A stretch of DNA of 64,000 nucleotides from Malonomonas rubra DSM 5091 (lineage in GTDB: Bacteria; Desulfobacterota; Desulfuromonadia; Desulfuromonadales; Geopsychrobacteraceae). Below, piece after piece: positions 9,103 to 17,601 of this stretch. Each line of letters opens with the position of its first letter. The first letter of the stretch is position 1. The DNA lies in NCBI RefSeq assembly GCF_900142125.1, contig NZ_FQZT01000001.1, positions 248,001-312,000 on the forward strand, given 5' to 3'. Position numbers and translations under genes: made by a program. Below the pieces are notes generated by a model. It was not told where the DNA came from, made no database searches, and saw only the letters and a list, made by a program, of their open reading frames with translations.

Positions 9103-9668
9103 AAATTCCGGTACGTCCAGTCGCACTCATCAACAAGTATTATGCCGACTCACCTCGAGCTCGCCAGATCCTTCTGGAACACAGCAGACAGGTCAGTCGA
9201 CGGGCGCTAAAAATAGCACGCAACCTGAAATCGACGGCACAGCCCGATCTGCAATTTATCGCTGAGGCAGCCATGTTGCATGATATCGGAATGATTCGAA
9301 CAGACACGCCCGAACTCGATTGCCATGGTTCCGGTTCTTACTTGCAGCACGGCATCGAAGGCCGGAATATTCTTGAAAAGGAAGGCCTTGAGCGTCATGC
9401 GCTGGTTTGTGAGCGCCACATCGGTATCGGTTTAACGGCGAAAGAAATCGAAAACCAAAAGCTTCCATTACCGAAACGGGATATGCTGCCTGTCTCGCTG
9501 GAGGAAAAGATTATCTGCTATGCAGACCTGTTCTATTCCAAAAGCGAGAAAAATCGAGGCAATGAAAAATCTCTCGAAAAAGTTCGCAAAACACTGCGTA
9601 AATTCGGCAAAGAGAAACTTTTTGTTTTTGACCAATGGCAGAAACAATTTGAGCCGGAACTGAAATAA
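9099..9668 (+). CDS. HD-domain (HDIG) phosphohydrolase-like protein
   Basis: A 189-residue protein with a full HD metal-binding pattern: an early His (LLEHSRQVSRRAL), the doublet in AAMLHDIGMI, later His in QHGIEGRNIL and CERHIG, and the final Asp in ICYADLFYSK. HD proteins of this size are metal-dependent phosphohydrolases acting on nucleotides or other phosphates; the substrate cannot be predicted. Its ATG overlaps the lipoprotein stop. A Lys-rich C-terminal tail (KSEKNRGNEKSLEKVRKTL) follows the domain. Confidence 0.8.
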   Translation: MKIPVRPVALINKYYADSPRARQILLEHSRQVSRRALKIARNLKSTAQPDLQFIAEAAMLHDIGMIRTDTPELDCHGSGSYLQHGIEGRNILEKEGLERHALVCERHIGIGLTAKEIENQKLPLPKRDMLPVSLEEKIICYADLFYSKSEKNRGNEKSLEKVRKTLRKFGKEKLFVFDQWQKQFEPELK

Positions 9669-9669
9669 C

Positions 9670-10287
9670 ATGAATGACTGGTTACATCAGAGTATCCAGC
9701 TTTTACCGGCAGGAAACAGTTACTATTTCCTTCTCCTGGCGATTGCATTCATCGAGTCATTACCGATATTTGGCCTACTTATGCCTGGCAGTACCCTTAT
9801 CGTTCTGGCTGGTTTCCTCGCATTCCAAGGCAAAGGGTTATATTTTCCCATCATGCTCCTTACTGCAAGCGGTGCTCTGCTGGGTGACCTCCTCAGCTTT
9901 TGGCTGGGCAGCCATTTTGGCAGCAAATTGCTGCTGACCAGAAGTTTTCGTAAGCACCGCATGCTGGTTAAACAATCAGAAACTTTCTTTTGCTCCCATG
10001 GCGGAAAAAGTGTTTTCTTCGCTCGTTTTCTCGGCCCAATTCGTGGCATTACCCCTTTTATTGCAGGCTTATCGAACATGCCTGCAAAACTGTTCAGCAT
10101 TTATGCTGTCATCAGCGCTGCCCTCTGGGGAATCGTCTATCCCGGTCTTGGCTATTTGGGCGGAGCAAGCTGGGAACAAGCGCAAAGTATGACTGCTCGT
10201 TTTGGCCTGCTGGTCCTGCTGGCGTTAGCGATTACAATAATCCACTATTGGCTGCGTCGCAGTCTGAAATCTTCAGGAGAGAAATAA
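9670..10287 (+). CDS. DedA-family inner-membrane protein
   Basis: A 205-residue integral membrane protein with the DedA/SNARE-associated pattern: ESLPIFGLLMPGSTLIVLAGFLA near the N terminus, a second conserved block LGDLLSFWLGSHFG, and FARFLGPIRGITPFIAGLSNM, followed by C-terminal membrane helices. DedA proteins are half-transporter-like envelope proteins implicated in flipping of phospholipid or undecaprenyl phosphate and in membrane potential homeostasis. It starts one base after the HD-domain gene's stop. Confidence 0.88.
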   Translation: MNDWLHQSIQLLPAGNSYYFLLLAIAFIESLPIFGLLMPGSTLIVLAGFLAFQGKGLYFPIMLLTASGALLGDLLSFWLGSHFGSKLLLTRSFRKHRMLVKQSETFFCSHGGKSVFFARFLGPIRGITPFIAGLSNMPAKLFSIYAVISAALWGIVYPGLGYLGGASWEQAQSMTARFGLLVLLALAITIIHYWLRRSLKSSGEK

Positions 10288-10290
10288 ATT

Positions 10291-10938
10291 ATGGACATTG
10301 ATATATCGGTCATCGAAGCCCGCGTACTCGGCGCTTTTATCGAAAAAGAAATGACTACGCCAGACTATTACCCGCTCAGTCCCAACGCCCTGACAAACGC
10401 CTGCAACCAGAAATCGAACCGTAATCCAGTCATGCAACTGGAAGAAGCTGACGTGATGGAGGCCGTCGAATCATTGCGAAAAAAAGGCTTGGCGATGCAA
10501 TCGCAAGATGCTGGTAGTCGCGTCATAAAATTTCGTCATATTTTAAGGGAAAAACTTTATCTTGATGATCACGAACTGGCAATTCTGGCGGAGTTGCTGC
10601 TGCGTGGTCCCCAGACTCCGGGCGAACTACGCTCTCGCTGCGACCGCATGGCTCGCTTCGAAGAGCTGACAAGAGTCGAACAAAGCGTGCAGGAACTGAT
10701 CGATAAAGAGCCACCGATGGTGGCCAAACTGGCTCGTCAGCCCGGCCGCAAAGAGCACCGTTATGCCCACCTTCTCAGCGGCCCTGTTGACGAAGAGGAG
10801 TTAAACCAATCAGGGACCGTGGTACAAACGACGACCAGTAGCACCGTTTCCACCCTGGAAGAAGACGTCAGGCTACTTAAAGAAGAGCTAGCGAGCTTAA
10901 AGGAAGAGTTCAAGATTTTCCGGGAACAGTTCGAATAG
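10291..10938 (+). CDS. YceH (DUF480) family protein
   Basis: A 215-residue YceH protein: ARVLGAFIEKEMTTPDYYPLSPNALTNACNQKSNR is the diagnostic N-terminal segment (two winged-helix domains), followed by LAELLLRGPQTPGELRSR and a coiled-coil C-terminal helix (EEDVRLLKEELASLKEE). The function of the family is not firmly known; the winged-helix fold suggests nucleic-acid or protein binding. A GGAGAG Shine-Dalgarno lies at the end of the dedA gene. It closes the plus-strand run and is followed by a terminator. Confidence 0.9.
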   Translation: MDIDISVIEARVLGAFIEKEMTTPDYYPLSPNALTNACNQKSNRNPVMQLEEADVMEAVESLRKKGLAMQSQDAGSRVIKFRHILREKLYLDDHELAILAELLLRGPQTPGELRSRCDRMARFEELTRVEQSVQELIDKEPPMVAKLARQPGRKEHRYAHLLSGPVDEEELNQSGTVVQTTTSSTVSTLEEDVRLLKEELASLKEEFKIFREQFE

Positions 10939-10966
10939 ACTGTTTTTTCCAATATTTCAAGCTATA

Positions 10967-11000
10967 AAAAAGGCCGCCCCGAAACCGGAGCGGCCTTTTT
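10967..11000. terminator. Bidirectional intrinsic terminator
   Basis: An 11-bp perfect stem (AAAAAGGCCGC / GCGGCCTTTTT) with a 12-base loop gives a T-run on both strands. It separates the converging yceH (plus) and acnB (minus). Confidence 0.9.
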
Positions 11001-11021
11001 GTTATCGATCAGAAATCGACC

Positions 11022-13556
11022 TTACTTACCGTAACCTTCCATCTCGTCAAACTGAAGGTACTTGTAGATTTCTTCCTTCTTCGGTGCGACCTTCTCCTTG
11101 TAGGCAGCCAGGTACTCAGCCGGAGTCGGCAGCTTGCCAAGGTTGGTGGTCACTGCACCGAGTTCAGCGGAGCCGAGGTAAACCTGGGCACCGTTACCGA
11201 TACGGTCGTCAAAGTTACGGGTACTGGTGGAGAACATGTTCACACCATCAGGAACACGAGCCTGGTTACCCATGCAAAGCGAGCAGCCAGCGATTTCCGG
11301 ACGTGCGCCCATAGCACTGAAAACCGAGTAGACAGCCTCATCCTTAAGCTGCTGCTGATCCATGCGGGTCGGTGGGCAAACCCAGGTACGAACGCTCGGA
11401 TTGAACTTCTCACCACGCCAGATTTCGGCGGCAGCGCGGAAGTGACCGATGTTGGTCATACAGGAACCGAGGAAAACGTCCTGGATCGGAGTTCCCTGAA
11501 CGTCTGAGAGCAGCTTGACATCATCCGGATCATTCGGGCACGCCAGGATCGGTTCGGTGATCTCAGCCAGATCGATCTCGATCACGGCAGCGTACTCGGC
11601 GTTCTCGTCAGCGCGGATCAGCTTCGGATCCTTCAGCCACTCGTTGACGGCATCAATACGGCCCTGCAGGGTTTCTGCATCCTGATAGCCCTCTTCAATC
11701 ATCTTCTTCATCAGGGCAACGTTGGAACGCAGGTAAGTGCAGACGCTGTCTTCGGAGAGTTGGATACAGCCGGCAGCAGCAGAACGCTCGGCAGCGGCGT
11801 CAGTCAGCTCGAAAGCCTGCTCAACCGACAGGTTCGGCAGACCTTCCATTTCAAGGATACGACCGTTGAAAATGTTAACTTTATTTTTCTTCGGTACGGT
11901 CAGCAGGCCCTGCTTGATGGCGTAGTAAGGAATCGCGTTGACGGCATCACGCAGAGTAATACCTTCATTGAACTCACCCTTGAAACGAACCAAGACCGAC
12001 TCAGGCATGTCGAGCGGCATGAAACCGAGAGCACCGGCAAAAGCGATCAGACCGGAACCGGCCGGGAAGCTGATGCCAATCGGGAAACGGGTGTGGGAGT
12101 CACCACCGGTACCAACGGTATCTGGAACCAGCAGGCGATTCAACCAGCTGTGAATAACACCGTCGCCCGGACGCAGCGGCACACCGGCGCGATCGGAGAT
12201 GAATTTCGGCAGGTTGTTATGCATCTTAACGTCGGCCGGCTTCGGATAAGCAGCGGTGTGACAGAAAGACTGCATAACCATCGGCGACTTGAAGCGCAAA
12301 CAAGCCAACTCTTTGATCTCGTCAGCGGTCATCGGACCAGTGGTGTCCTGAGAACCGACGGTGGTCATCAGCGGCTCACAAGCGGTACCCGGCAGGATAC
12401 CTTCAACGCCACAGGCGCGGCCGACAATCTTCTGTGCCTGACTGTAGCCTTGTCCTGCTTTCGGAGTCGGGTTGTCAGCCGGTGTGAACACATCAGTTTC
12501 GCCCATGCCCAAAGCTTCGCGAGCCTCAGTCGTCAGCGAACGGCCAATGATCAAAGGAATCCGGCCACCAGCACGGTACTCATCAGCAACGGTATCCGGC
12601 TTGATTTCGAAAGTGGAAACCACTTCACCAGCTTCGTTGGTCACTTCACCTTTAGCGGTATTGATGGTGATCACATCGCCCATGTTCAGCTGGGTAACGT
12701 CCATACGCAGTGGCAGGGCACCAGAATCCTGAGCAGTATTGAAGAAGATCGGAGCGATAACGCCACCGATGATCACGCCGCCACGACGCTTGTTCGGAAC
12801 TGCCGGGATATCGTCGCCGATACACCAGAGGACGCTGTTACAAGCCGACTTACGGGACGAACCGGTACCAACAACGTCACCGACAAAAGCGACCTGATGA
12901 CCTTCGGCACGCCACTTGGCAATTTCTTCGATGCCACCAGGGAAACGGGTTTTACCCATTGCCAACGCATGCAGTGGGATGTCAGGACGGCTCCAGGCGT
13001 CACCAGCCGGGGAGAAATCGTCAGTGTTGATTTCGCCTTCGACCTTAAAGACTTTAACTTTGATGGTTTCTGCCAGTTCGGGCTTATTGGTGAACCACTC
13101 AGCATTCGCCCAGCTCTCAACCACCTTCTTGGCGGCAGCATTACTCTTCGACAGGGCAATAACGTCCTGAGCTGCGTCATAAACATAAGTCATGCTGGAC
13201 AGAGCAGTAGCAGCCTCATCGGCCAACTCAGCATCACTCAAAGCAGCAATCAGAGGCTGAACATTGTAGCCACCGATCATGGTACCGAGAATCTGCACAG
13301 CCTTTACTTTATTGATCAGCGGGGAGCTCTTGGCGCCAGTCGTAATATCGGCCAGGAATGCAGCCTTGACTTCCGCAGCAGGATCAACACCCGGGGAGAC
13401 CCGTTCGGTAAACAGGTTCATCAGGAAATCGTCTTTTCCTGCAGGCGGGTTCTGCAACAGTTCGCACAGCCCTTCTGTTTGCTCTGGGCTCAGCGGCAGA
13501 GCTGGAATCCCTTGGGCATTACGCTCTTCTTCATGTTTCAAATAAGCATCAATCAT
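11022..13556 (-). CDS. acnB: Aconitate hydratase B
   Basis: An 844-residue bifunctional aconitase B / 2-methylisocitrate dehydratase. AcnB is recognised by the N-terminal HEAT-like domain (from MIDAYLKHEEERNAQGIPALPL), a swivel domain after it (EGEINTDDFSPAGDAWSRPDIPLHA), and C-terminal cluster ligands in GSCMTNIGHF and GCSLCMGNQ. It interconverts citrate and isocitrate in the TCA cycle and needs a [4Fe-4S] cluster. The start follows GGAGGAGAG. Upstream lies a -35 box and a palindromic site shared with mdh (13662-13695). It is a monocistronic unit bounded by a terminator. Confidence 0.97.
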   Translation of the reverse strand: MIDAYLKHEEERNAQGIPALPLSPEQTEGLCELLQNPPAGKDDFLMNLFTERVSPGVDPAAEVKAAFLADITTGAKSSPLINKVKAVQILGTMIGGYNVQPLIAALSDAELADEAATALSSMTYVYDAAQDVIALSKSNAAAKKVVESWANAEWFTNKPELAETIKVKVFKVEGEINTDDFSPAGDAWSRPDIPLHALAMGKTRFPGGIEEIAKWRAEGHQVAFVGDVVGTGSSRKSACNSVLWCIGDDIPAVPNKRRGGVIIGGVIAPIFFNTAQDSGALPLRMDVTQLNMGDVITINTAKGEVTNEAGEVVSTFEIKPDTVADEYRAGGRIPLIIGRSLTTEAREALGMGETDVFTPADNPTPKAGQGYSQAQKIVGRACGVEGILPGTACEPLMTTVGSQDTTGPMTADEIKELACLRFKSPMVMQSFCHTAAYPKPADVKMHNNLPKFISDRAGVPLRPGDGVIHSWLNRLLVPDTVGTGGDSHTRFPIGISFPAGSGLIAFAGALGFMPLDMPESVLVRFKGEFNEGITLRDAVNAIPYYAIKQGLLTVPKKNKVNIFNGRILEMEGLPNLSVEQAFELTDAAAERSAAAGCIQLSEDSVCTYLRSNVALMKKMIEEGYQDAETLQGRIDAVNEWLKDPKLIRADENAEYAAVIEIDLAEITEPILACPNDPDDVKLLSDVQGTPIQDVFLGSCMTNIGHFRAAAEIWRGEKFNPSVRTWVCPPTRMDQQQLKDEAVYSVFSAMGARPEIAGCSLCMGNQARVPDGVNMFSTSTRNFDDRIGNGAQVYLGSAELGAVTTNLGKLPTPAEYLAAYKEKVAPKKEEIYKYLQFDEMEGYGK

Positions 13557-13661
13557 TCTCTCTCCTCCATATTCATGGTTTGCAGCGAAAGCTGCTCTAA
13601 AGACTTAAGCCATAGATGATTTCGCTCGCAGGTTCTCACAGCCTGAACGGGCGCAAAACAT

Positions 13662-13695
13662 TGCATACTGTATACGATTTTAAGGTAACCGTCAA
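13662..13695 (-). promoter_or_regulatory. acnB promoter with palindromic operator
   Basis: On the minus strand TTGACG (13690-13695) is followed after 15 bases by TATACA (13669-13674). The -10 lies inside an imperfect palindrome at 13662-13676 (plus strand TGCATACTGTATACG), which differs at two positions from the perfect site at the mdh promoter. Same motif, same spacing and same overlap with the -10 point to a common repressor. The regulator is not identified. Confidence 0.6.
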
Positions 13696-13821
13696 TGATT
13701 CGAATAGCCAAATTGCCGCATTATTAAACGCGTAGAAAAACCATAACCAAAAGACACTGATGTCATTTTCTGTCACACATAAGCTGAATACTGAAGCCAC
13801 ACACAAGCCAAGGAGAGAAAG

Positions 13822-14028
13822 ATGTTTGAACTACTGTTTTTACTTAGCATCGTTTTAATCGTTAGCAGTCAGTTTCTGCCTTTACAGCAAACGGAAGCGG
13901 CAAAGAAAACTTGCAGAAATCGCAAGAAAACACACTCAGAAAAAACAATTTCAAGCAAAACAAAACCCCACCAGAACAAGTCCGGTGGGGCCGCAAAAGA
14001 ACAAATGTCTTTTCGATTTACTCTTTAA
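13822..14028 (+). CDS. Possible small membrane-anchored peptide (doubtful)
   Basis: A 68-codon open frame with a perfect AGGAGAG Shine-Dalgarno and an N-terminal hydrophobic segment (FELLFLLSIVLIVSSQFL), followed by a very Lys-rich tail. Its second half reads through the fkpA terminator and the last eleven bases overlap the end of the fkpA gene on the other strand. No homology is recognised. Either a real small protein or chance; the ribosome site and hydrophobic start are the only support. Confidence 0.3.
   Translation: MFELLFLLSIVLIVSSQFLPLQQTEAAKKTCRNRKKTHSEKTISSKTKPHQNKSGGAAKEQMSFRFTL
13958..13990 (-). terminator. Intrinsic terminator of the FKBP isomerase gene
   Basis: Minus-strand stem CCCCACC / GGTGGGG with an 11-base loop followed by TTTTGTTTTG. 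Confidence 0.8.
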
Positions 14029-14701
14029 TCTTCAGCAGTTCAACTTCAAAAACCAAAGCCGAGTTCGGCGGGATCACCGGTGGAGCACCACGGTCACCAT
14101 AGGCTAACGCAGGAGGAATAGCCAACTCCCACTTTGCTCCCTCTTTCATCAACTGCAAAGCTTCGGTCCAGCCTGGAATCACACCACCAACAGGAAAGCT
14201 TGCCGGTTCGCCGCGCTTATAGGAGCTGTCGAACTCGGTGCCGTCGACCAGGGTTCCCTTATAGTGAACTTCAACCATCGATTCCGGCTTTGGCGAAGCA
14301 CCCTTTCCCTCAGAAATAACTTTGTACTGCAAACCACTTGGCAGGGTTTTCACGCCATCTTTCTTGCCATTGTCGGCGAGAAAAGCTTCAGCTGCCTTTG
14401 CGTTTTCCTCTGCTGCGGCAGCAGCTGCTGCCATCTGCTTCATCTGCATTTCCTGCTGATAGGCAGTGAGAATCTGAGCCATCTCCTGCTCGGTCAGCAA
14501 AGTATCTTCCCCCTTCAGAGCTGCCATCATCCCTGCGGCAATCTGGTCGGGTTCAGCATCAATTTCTTGTTGTTTCATGTTCAATCCGATATTCATGCCA
14601 ATAGCATATCCCAGCTTGGCCTGCTCGGTTTTCAGTGCATCCTGCGCAAAAGCAGTGGTTGCAGCCAGAAGCAGCAACAGAATAATGAAAATCTTTCTCA
14701 T
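14018..14701 (-). CDS. FKBP-type peptidyl-prolyl cis-trans isomerase (FkpA/Mip-like, periplasmic)
   Basis: A 227-residue protein with a signal peptide (residues 1-19, IFIILLLLLAATTAFA), an alpha-helical FKBP N-terminal dimerisation domain (about 20-115: LGYAIGMNIGLNMKQQEID, then an Ala-rich helix), and a C-terminal FKBP domain (about 120-227) with the catalytic signatures VEVHYKGTLVDGTEFDSS, GVIPGWTEALQLM and LAYGDRGAPPVIPPNSALVFEVELL. It is a periplasmic proline isomerase and chaperone like E. coli FkpA or Legionella Mip. AAGGAG precedes the ATG. It stands alone between two terminators. Confidence 0.93.
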   Translation of the reverse strand: MRKIFIILLLLLAATTAFAQDALKTEQAKLGYAIGMNIGLNMKQQEIDAEPDQIAAGMMAALKGEDTLLTEQEMAQILTAYQQEMQMKQMAAAAAAAEENAKAAEAFLADNGKKDGVKTLPSGLQYKVISEGKGASPKPESMVEVHYKGTLVDGTEFDSSYKRGEPASFPVGGVIPGWTEALQLMKEGAKWELAIPPALAYGDRGAPPVIPPNSALVFEVELLKIKE

Positions 14702-14732
14702 GACAACTCCTTGTAACTCGTGGCGAAAAAAT

Positions 14733-14765
14733 AAAAAGGCTCGATGAAAATCACCGAGCCTTTTT
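14733..14765. terminator. Intrinsic terminator downstream of korC
   Basis: An 11-bp stem (AAAAAGGCTCG / CGAGCCTTTTT) with an 11-base loop and T-runs on both strands; it ends the minus-strand kor operon 35 bases after korC. Confidence 0.85.
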
Positions 14766-14799
14766 ATAGCTTATTTGTCAAGAACCAGCAAGCCGTTTA

Positions 14800-15348
14800 C
14801 TAAGCGAGCAATTCCTGGGCTTTTTCGTAACCAAGTGCATAAGCTTTCTTGTTCAGGTCAACAAAAGCTTCCGGAACCTTTGCAAGAACGGCCTTCTCTC
14901 CAGATTCGCGAGAAACAACACCAGTCATAGCGATCATGGCACCCAACGCGATAACGTTGGCAACGATCTCACGACCGATTTCAGTCTTGGCAAGACGCAT
15001 AATCGGCAGGTAGTAAACCTTGAAGTCACCTTCCGGTGCCTTCGGAGCAAAATCGCTGTCAAGAAGCAAGATGCCACCAGACTTGATACCATTAGCATAC
15101 TTGTCAGCAGCTTCCTGGGTCATTGCCAGGCAGGCATCAACGATGGTTGCTTTCGGGTAATCGATCGGCTTGTCGCCAATGATAACCTCAGATTTGGAAG
15201 CACCACCACGTGCCTCAGGGCCGTAGCTCTGGGACTGAACAGCGTTTTTACCTTCAATGATAGAAGCAGCTTCAGCCAGAATAATTCCGGCGGTGATCAG
15301 ACCCTGACCACCAGCACCGGAAAACCGAAGTTCATATCTTTCACTCAT
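14800..15348 (-). CDS. korC: 2-oxoglutarate:ferredoxin oxidoreductase, gamma subunit
   Basis: A 182-residue gamma-type 2-oxoacid:acceptor oxidoreductase subunit. The N-terminal GAGGQGLITAGIIL and the QSYGPEARGGASKSEVIIG motif are diagnostic. It completes the CoA-binding face of the enzyme that converts 2-oxoglutarate, CoA and oxidised ferredoxin to succinyl-CoA, CO2 and reduced ferredoxin. It is the last gene of korDABC, 25 bases after korB, with an AAGGAG Shine-Dalgarno. The specificity for 2-oxoglutarate rather than pyruvate or branched oxoacids is inferred from gene order and the neighbouring TCA genes. Confidence 0.9.
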   Translation of the reverse strand: MSERYELRFSGAGGQGLITAGIILAEAASIIEGKNAVQSQSYGPEARGGASKSEVIIGDKPIDYPKATIVDACLAMTQEAADKYANGIKSGGILLLDSDFAPKAPEGDFKVYYLPIMRLAKTEIGREIVANVIALGAMIAMTGVVSRESGEKAVLAKVPEAFVDLNKKAYALGYEKAQELLA

Positions 15349-15373
15349 GATTCAATTCTCCTTATGGGTGTGA

Positions 15374-16189
15374 TCAGGCACCTTGTACGCGATCAATAAT
15401 CTTCTTATATTGCTCGCAGTACTCGGGCTTGTCTTCTTTGTAGAGGACACCGGTCAGAATCTTGCCTTCAAGTTGCTCGGCGCTCATCTTGGCAGCAGCA
15501 GCAACCGGAACAGCAGTCTCCTTGAGAACTTTCATCATATCAACAACGCTGCGGAACTTGTTGCGACGGCCGTAAGTGGTCGGGCAATCGTCAACAACTT
15601 CAATCACCGACATACCCTTGTGCTTGATACCTTCAGCGATCAGCTTGTCAATCTGAGTGGCGTGGAAAGCGGTAGTACGGGCAACAAAGGTTGCACCGGC
15701 GCCGATTGCCAGCTTGCTGATATCAAATGTCGGATCCGGGTTGCCGTAAGGAGTTGTTGAAGCCTTGGCATCAGTCGGAGTACATGGAGAGAACTGACCA
15801 CCAGTCATACCGTAGATGTGGTTGTTCAGCAGCACGTAGGTCATGTCGATGTTACGACGACATGCGTGAATGAAGTGGTTACCACCGATAGCGGTACCGT
15901 CTCCGTCACCACCACAGCAGATAACGGTCATTTCCGGCTTGGACATCTTTACGCCAGTAGCGAATGCGGCTGCACGACCATGAGCGGTGTGCAGAGTGCA
16001 GAAATCCATGTAACCTGGAAGGCGACTAGCGCAACCGATACCGGAAACAAGGGCAGTATTGTTCTTCTCCAGACCACAGGTATCCATGGCACGGATCAGA
16101 CCTTTCATAACAATTCCGTGACCGCAACCCGGGCACCAGATGTGCGGCAGCTTACCGGGGCGGATAGACTTTTCGTAATCGTAAGCCAT
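15374..16189 (-). CDS. korB: 2-oxoglutarate:ferredoxin oxidoreductase, beta subunit (ThDP-binding)
   Basis: A 271-residue beta subunit with HIWCPGCGHGIVMKGL at the start, SGIGCASRLPGY, and the thiamine diphosphate/Mg site GGDGDGTAIGGNHF, followed by NNHIYGMTGGQ. It binds ThDP and in the usual KorAB architecture the proximal [4Fe-4S] cluster (CPGC and other Cys residues). It starts with the ATG one base before the korA stop frame ends (spacing zero), so it is translationally coupled to korA. Confidence 0.93.
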   Translation of the reverse strand: MAYDYEKSIRPGKLPHIWCPGCGHGIVMKGLIRAMDTCGLEKNNTALVSGIGCASRLPGYMDFCTLHTAHGRAAAFATGVKMSKPEMTVICCGGDGDGTAIGGNHFIHACRRNIDMTYVLLNNHIYGMTGGQFSPCTPTDAKASTTPYGNPDPTFDISKLAIGAGATFVARTTAFHATQIDKLIAEGIKHKGMSVIEVVDDCPTTYGRRNKFRSVVDMMKVLKETAVPVAAAAKMSAEQLEGKILTGVLYKEDKPEYCEQYKKIIDRVQGA

Positions 16190-17332
16190 TTAGAGTACCT
16201 CCTTCACCTGGTCAATAATCTGACCCGGGGTGAGCGGATCACCGTCAACACGATTAACACCAGCCAGCTTGCAATCGCTTTTAACGATACGCTCTACTTC
16301 AAAAATCATCTGACCAAGGTTCATTTCAGGCACAACAATGGCTTTTGCCTGCTTACCAAGCTCAGCTACACGCTTTTCAGGGAAAGGCCAGAGAGTAATC
16401 GGACGGAACAGGCCGGCCTTAATACCCTCTTCACGCAACTCGTTAACAGCATAGCGTGCGGAACGAGCACTGGAACCGTAAGCGAGAATGATGACGTCAG
16501 CATCATCGCACTTATATTCTTCATTCGACTCAATGTCGGCACGTGCGGCCTCACACTCAACCTTTGCGATCTGGCGACGCTCTTCGAAATCGACCAATTC
16601 AGCTTTTGTTGTCGGGAAACCGTCAGCAGCTTTGTTCAGACCGGTGACATGGAAACGATACTCAGAACCGAATGCTGCCAGCGGCGGAACATCAGTGTCC
16701 GACTTGGCGTCGTACGGTTTGTAATCTTCCGGTGCGCAGGTCGGTGCAGCGCGGTCGATAACTTCAAGTTCACCTGGCTCAGGGAACTCGATACGCTCAC
16801 GCATGTGACCAACGATCTCGTCGAACAGGACCTGAACCGGCATACGATATTTCTCAGCAAGGTTGAAAGCACGAACAGTCTCGGTGAAAATCTCCTGACA
16901 GGACTCAGGACAAACAGCAATAGCAGCGTGGTCACCGTGAGTACCCCAGCGTGCTTGCATAACGTCAGACTGACCCGGGCCAGTCGGCATACCAGTCGAA
17001 GGACCACCACGCATGACGTTAATAATAACGCAAGGAGTCTCAGCGATACATGCGTAACCGATCAATTCCTGCTTGAGAGAAACACCCGGACCGGAGGTAG
17101 CGGTCAGCGCTTTAGCGCCGGTCAAGGAAGCACCGATAACCGACGCCATAGCAGCGATTTCGTCTTCCATCTGGATGAACTTTCCACCGACCTTCGGAAG
17201 TTCTTCAGACATAACTTCCGCAACTTCGGTAGAGGGAGTAATGGGGTAGCCGCCAAAGAATGTGCAGCCTGCGTAAACAGCGCCCAGGGCGCAAGCAGTG
17301 TTCCCCTGTAATAGAGCTACTTTTTTAGCCAC
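16190..17332 (-). CDS. korA: 2-oxoglutarate:ferredoxin oxidoreductase, alpha subunit
   Basis: A 380-residue alpha subunit with the pyrimidine-binding start CTFFGGYPITPSTEVAE, ATSGPGVSLKQELIGYA and MRGGPSTGMPTGPGQSD, then the central transketolase-like domain. The residues GYPITPS contact the aminopyrimidine of ThDP in this family. The start is GTG preceded by AGGAGG. It follows korD by 21 bases and is fused to the operon without internal signals. With acnB and mdh it gives the oxidative half of the TCA cycle typical for acetate oxidation. Confidence 0.94.
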   Translation of the reverse strand: MAKKVALLQGNTACALGAVYAGCTFFGGYPITPSTEVAEVMSEELPKVGGKFIQMEDEIAAMASVIGASLTGAKALTATSGPGVSLKQELIGYACIAETPCVIINVMRGGPSTGMPTGPGQSDVMQARWGTHGDHAAIAVCPESCQEIFTETVRAFNLAEKYRMPVQVLFDEIVGHMRERIEFPEPGELEVIDRAAPTCAPEDYKPYDAKSDTDVPPLAAFGSEYRFHVTGLNKAADGFPTTKAELVDFEERRQIAKVECEAARADIESNEEYKCDDADVIILAYGSSARSARYAVNELREEGIKAGLFRPITLWPFPEKRVAELGKQAKAIVVPEMNLGQMIFEVERIVKSDCKLAGVNRVDGDPLTPGQIIDQVKEVL

Positions 17333-17353
17333 GAAACGACCTCCTATAGCGTC

Positions 17354-17548
17354 TTACAGCTTGTGAACTTTAATTGCGAAATCAGGGCAGCGCAATTCGC
17401 ACTGGTTACATGCGATACATGCATCAGCATTGGCGACCTTGACAACAAATGCGTCCATCTCCAGAACTTTAGTAGGGCAGAATTCTGCGCAGATTGCGCA
17501 ACCCTTACAGTACCTTTCGATGATCTCGATTTCCGCTTTCGCGCTCAT
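17354..17548 (-). CDS. korD: 2-oxoglutarate:ferredoxin oxidoreductase, delta (2[4Fe-4S]) subunit
   Basis: A 64-residue dicluster ferredoxin subunit: cysteines 14, 17, 20, 24 (CKGCAICAEFCP) and 44, 47, 50, 54 (CIACNQCELRCP). In four-subunit oxoacid oxidoreductases this subunit passes electrons from the ThDP site to external ferredoxin. It is the first gene of the korDABC operon. GGAGAAAG precedes the ATG. Confidence 0.93.
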   Translation of the reverse strand: MSAKAEIEIIERYCKGCAICAEFCPTKVLEMDAFVVKVANADACIACNQCELRCPDFAIKVHKL

Positions 17549-17601
17549 TAGCGTCTTTCTCCTTTACACGTAATTTGCTGCTTAATTAATAGAACAGCTT
17601 A

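Noticed and set aside
11760-13619. A 619-codon open frame antisense to acnB
   Set aside because: Exactly antisense to a certain gene with strong codon bias; the protein shows no domain and is rich in Thr, Arg, Ser and His as expected for a shadow frame.
15818-17311. A 497-codon open frame antisense to korB/korA
   Set aside because: Overlaps two certain genes completely on the opposite strand, has no ribosome site and no recognisable domain.
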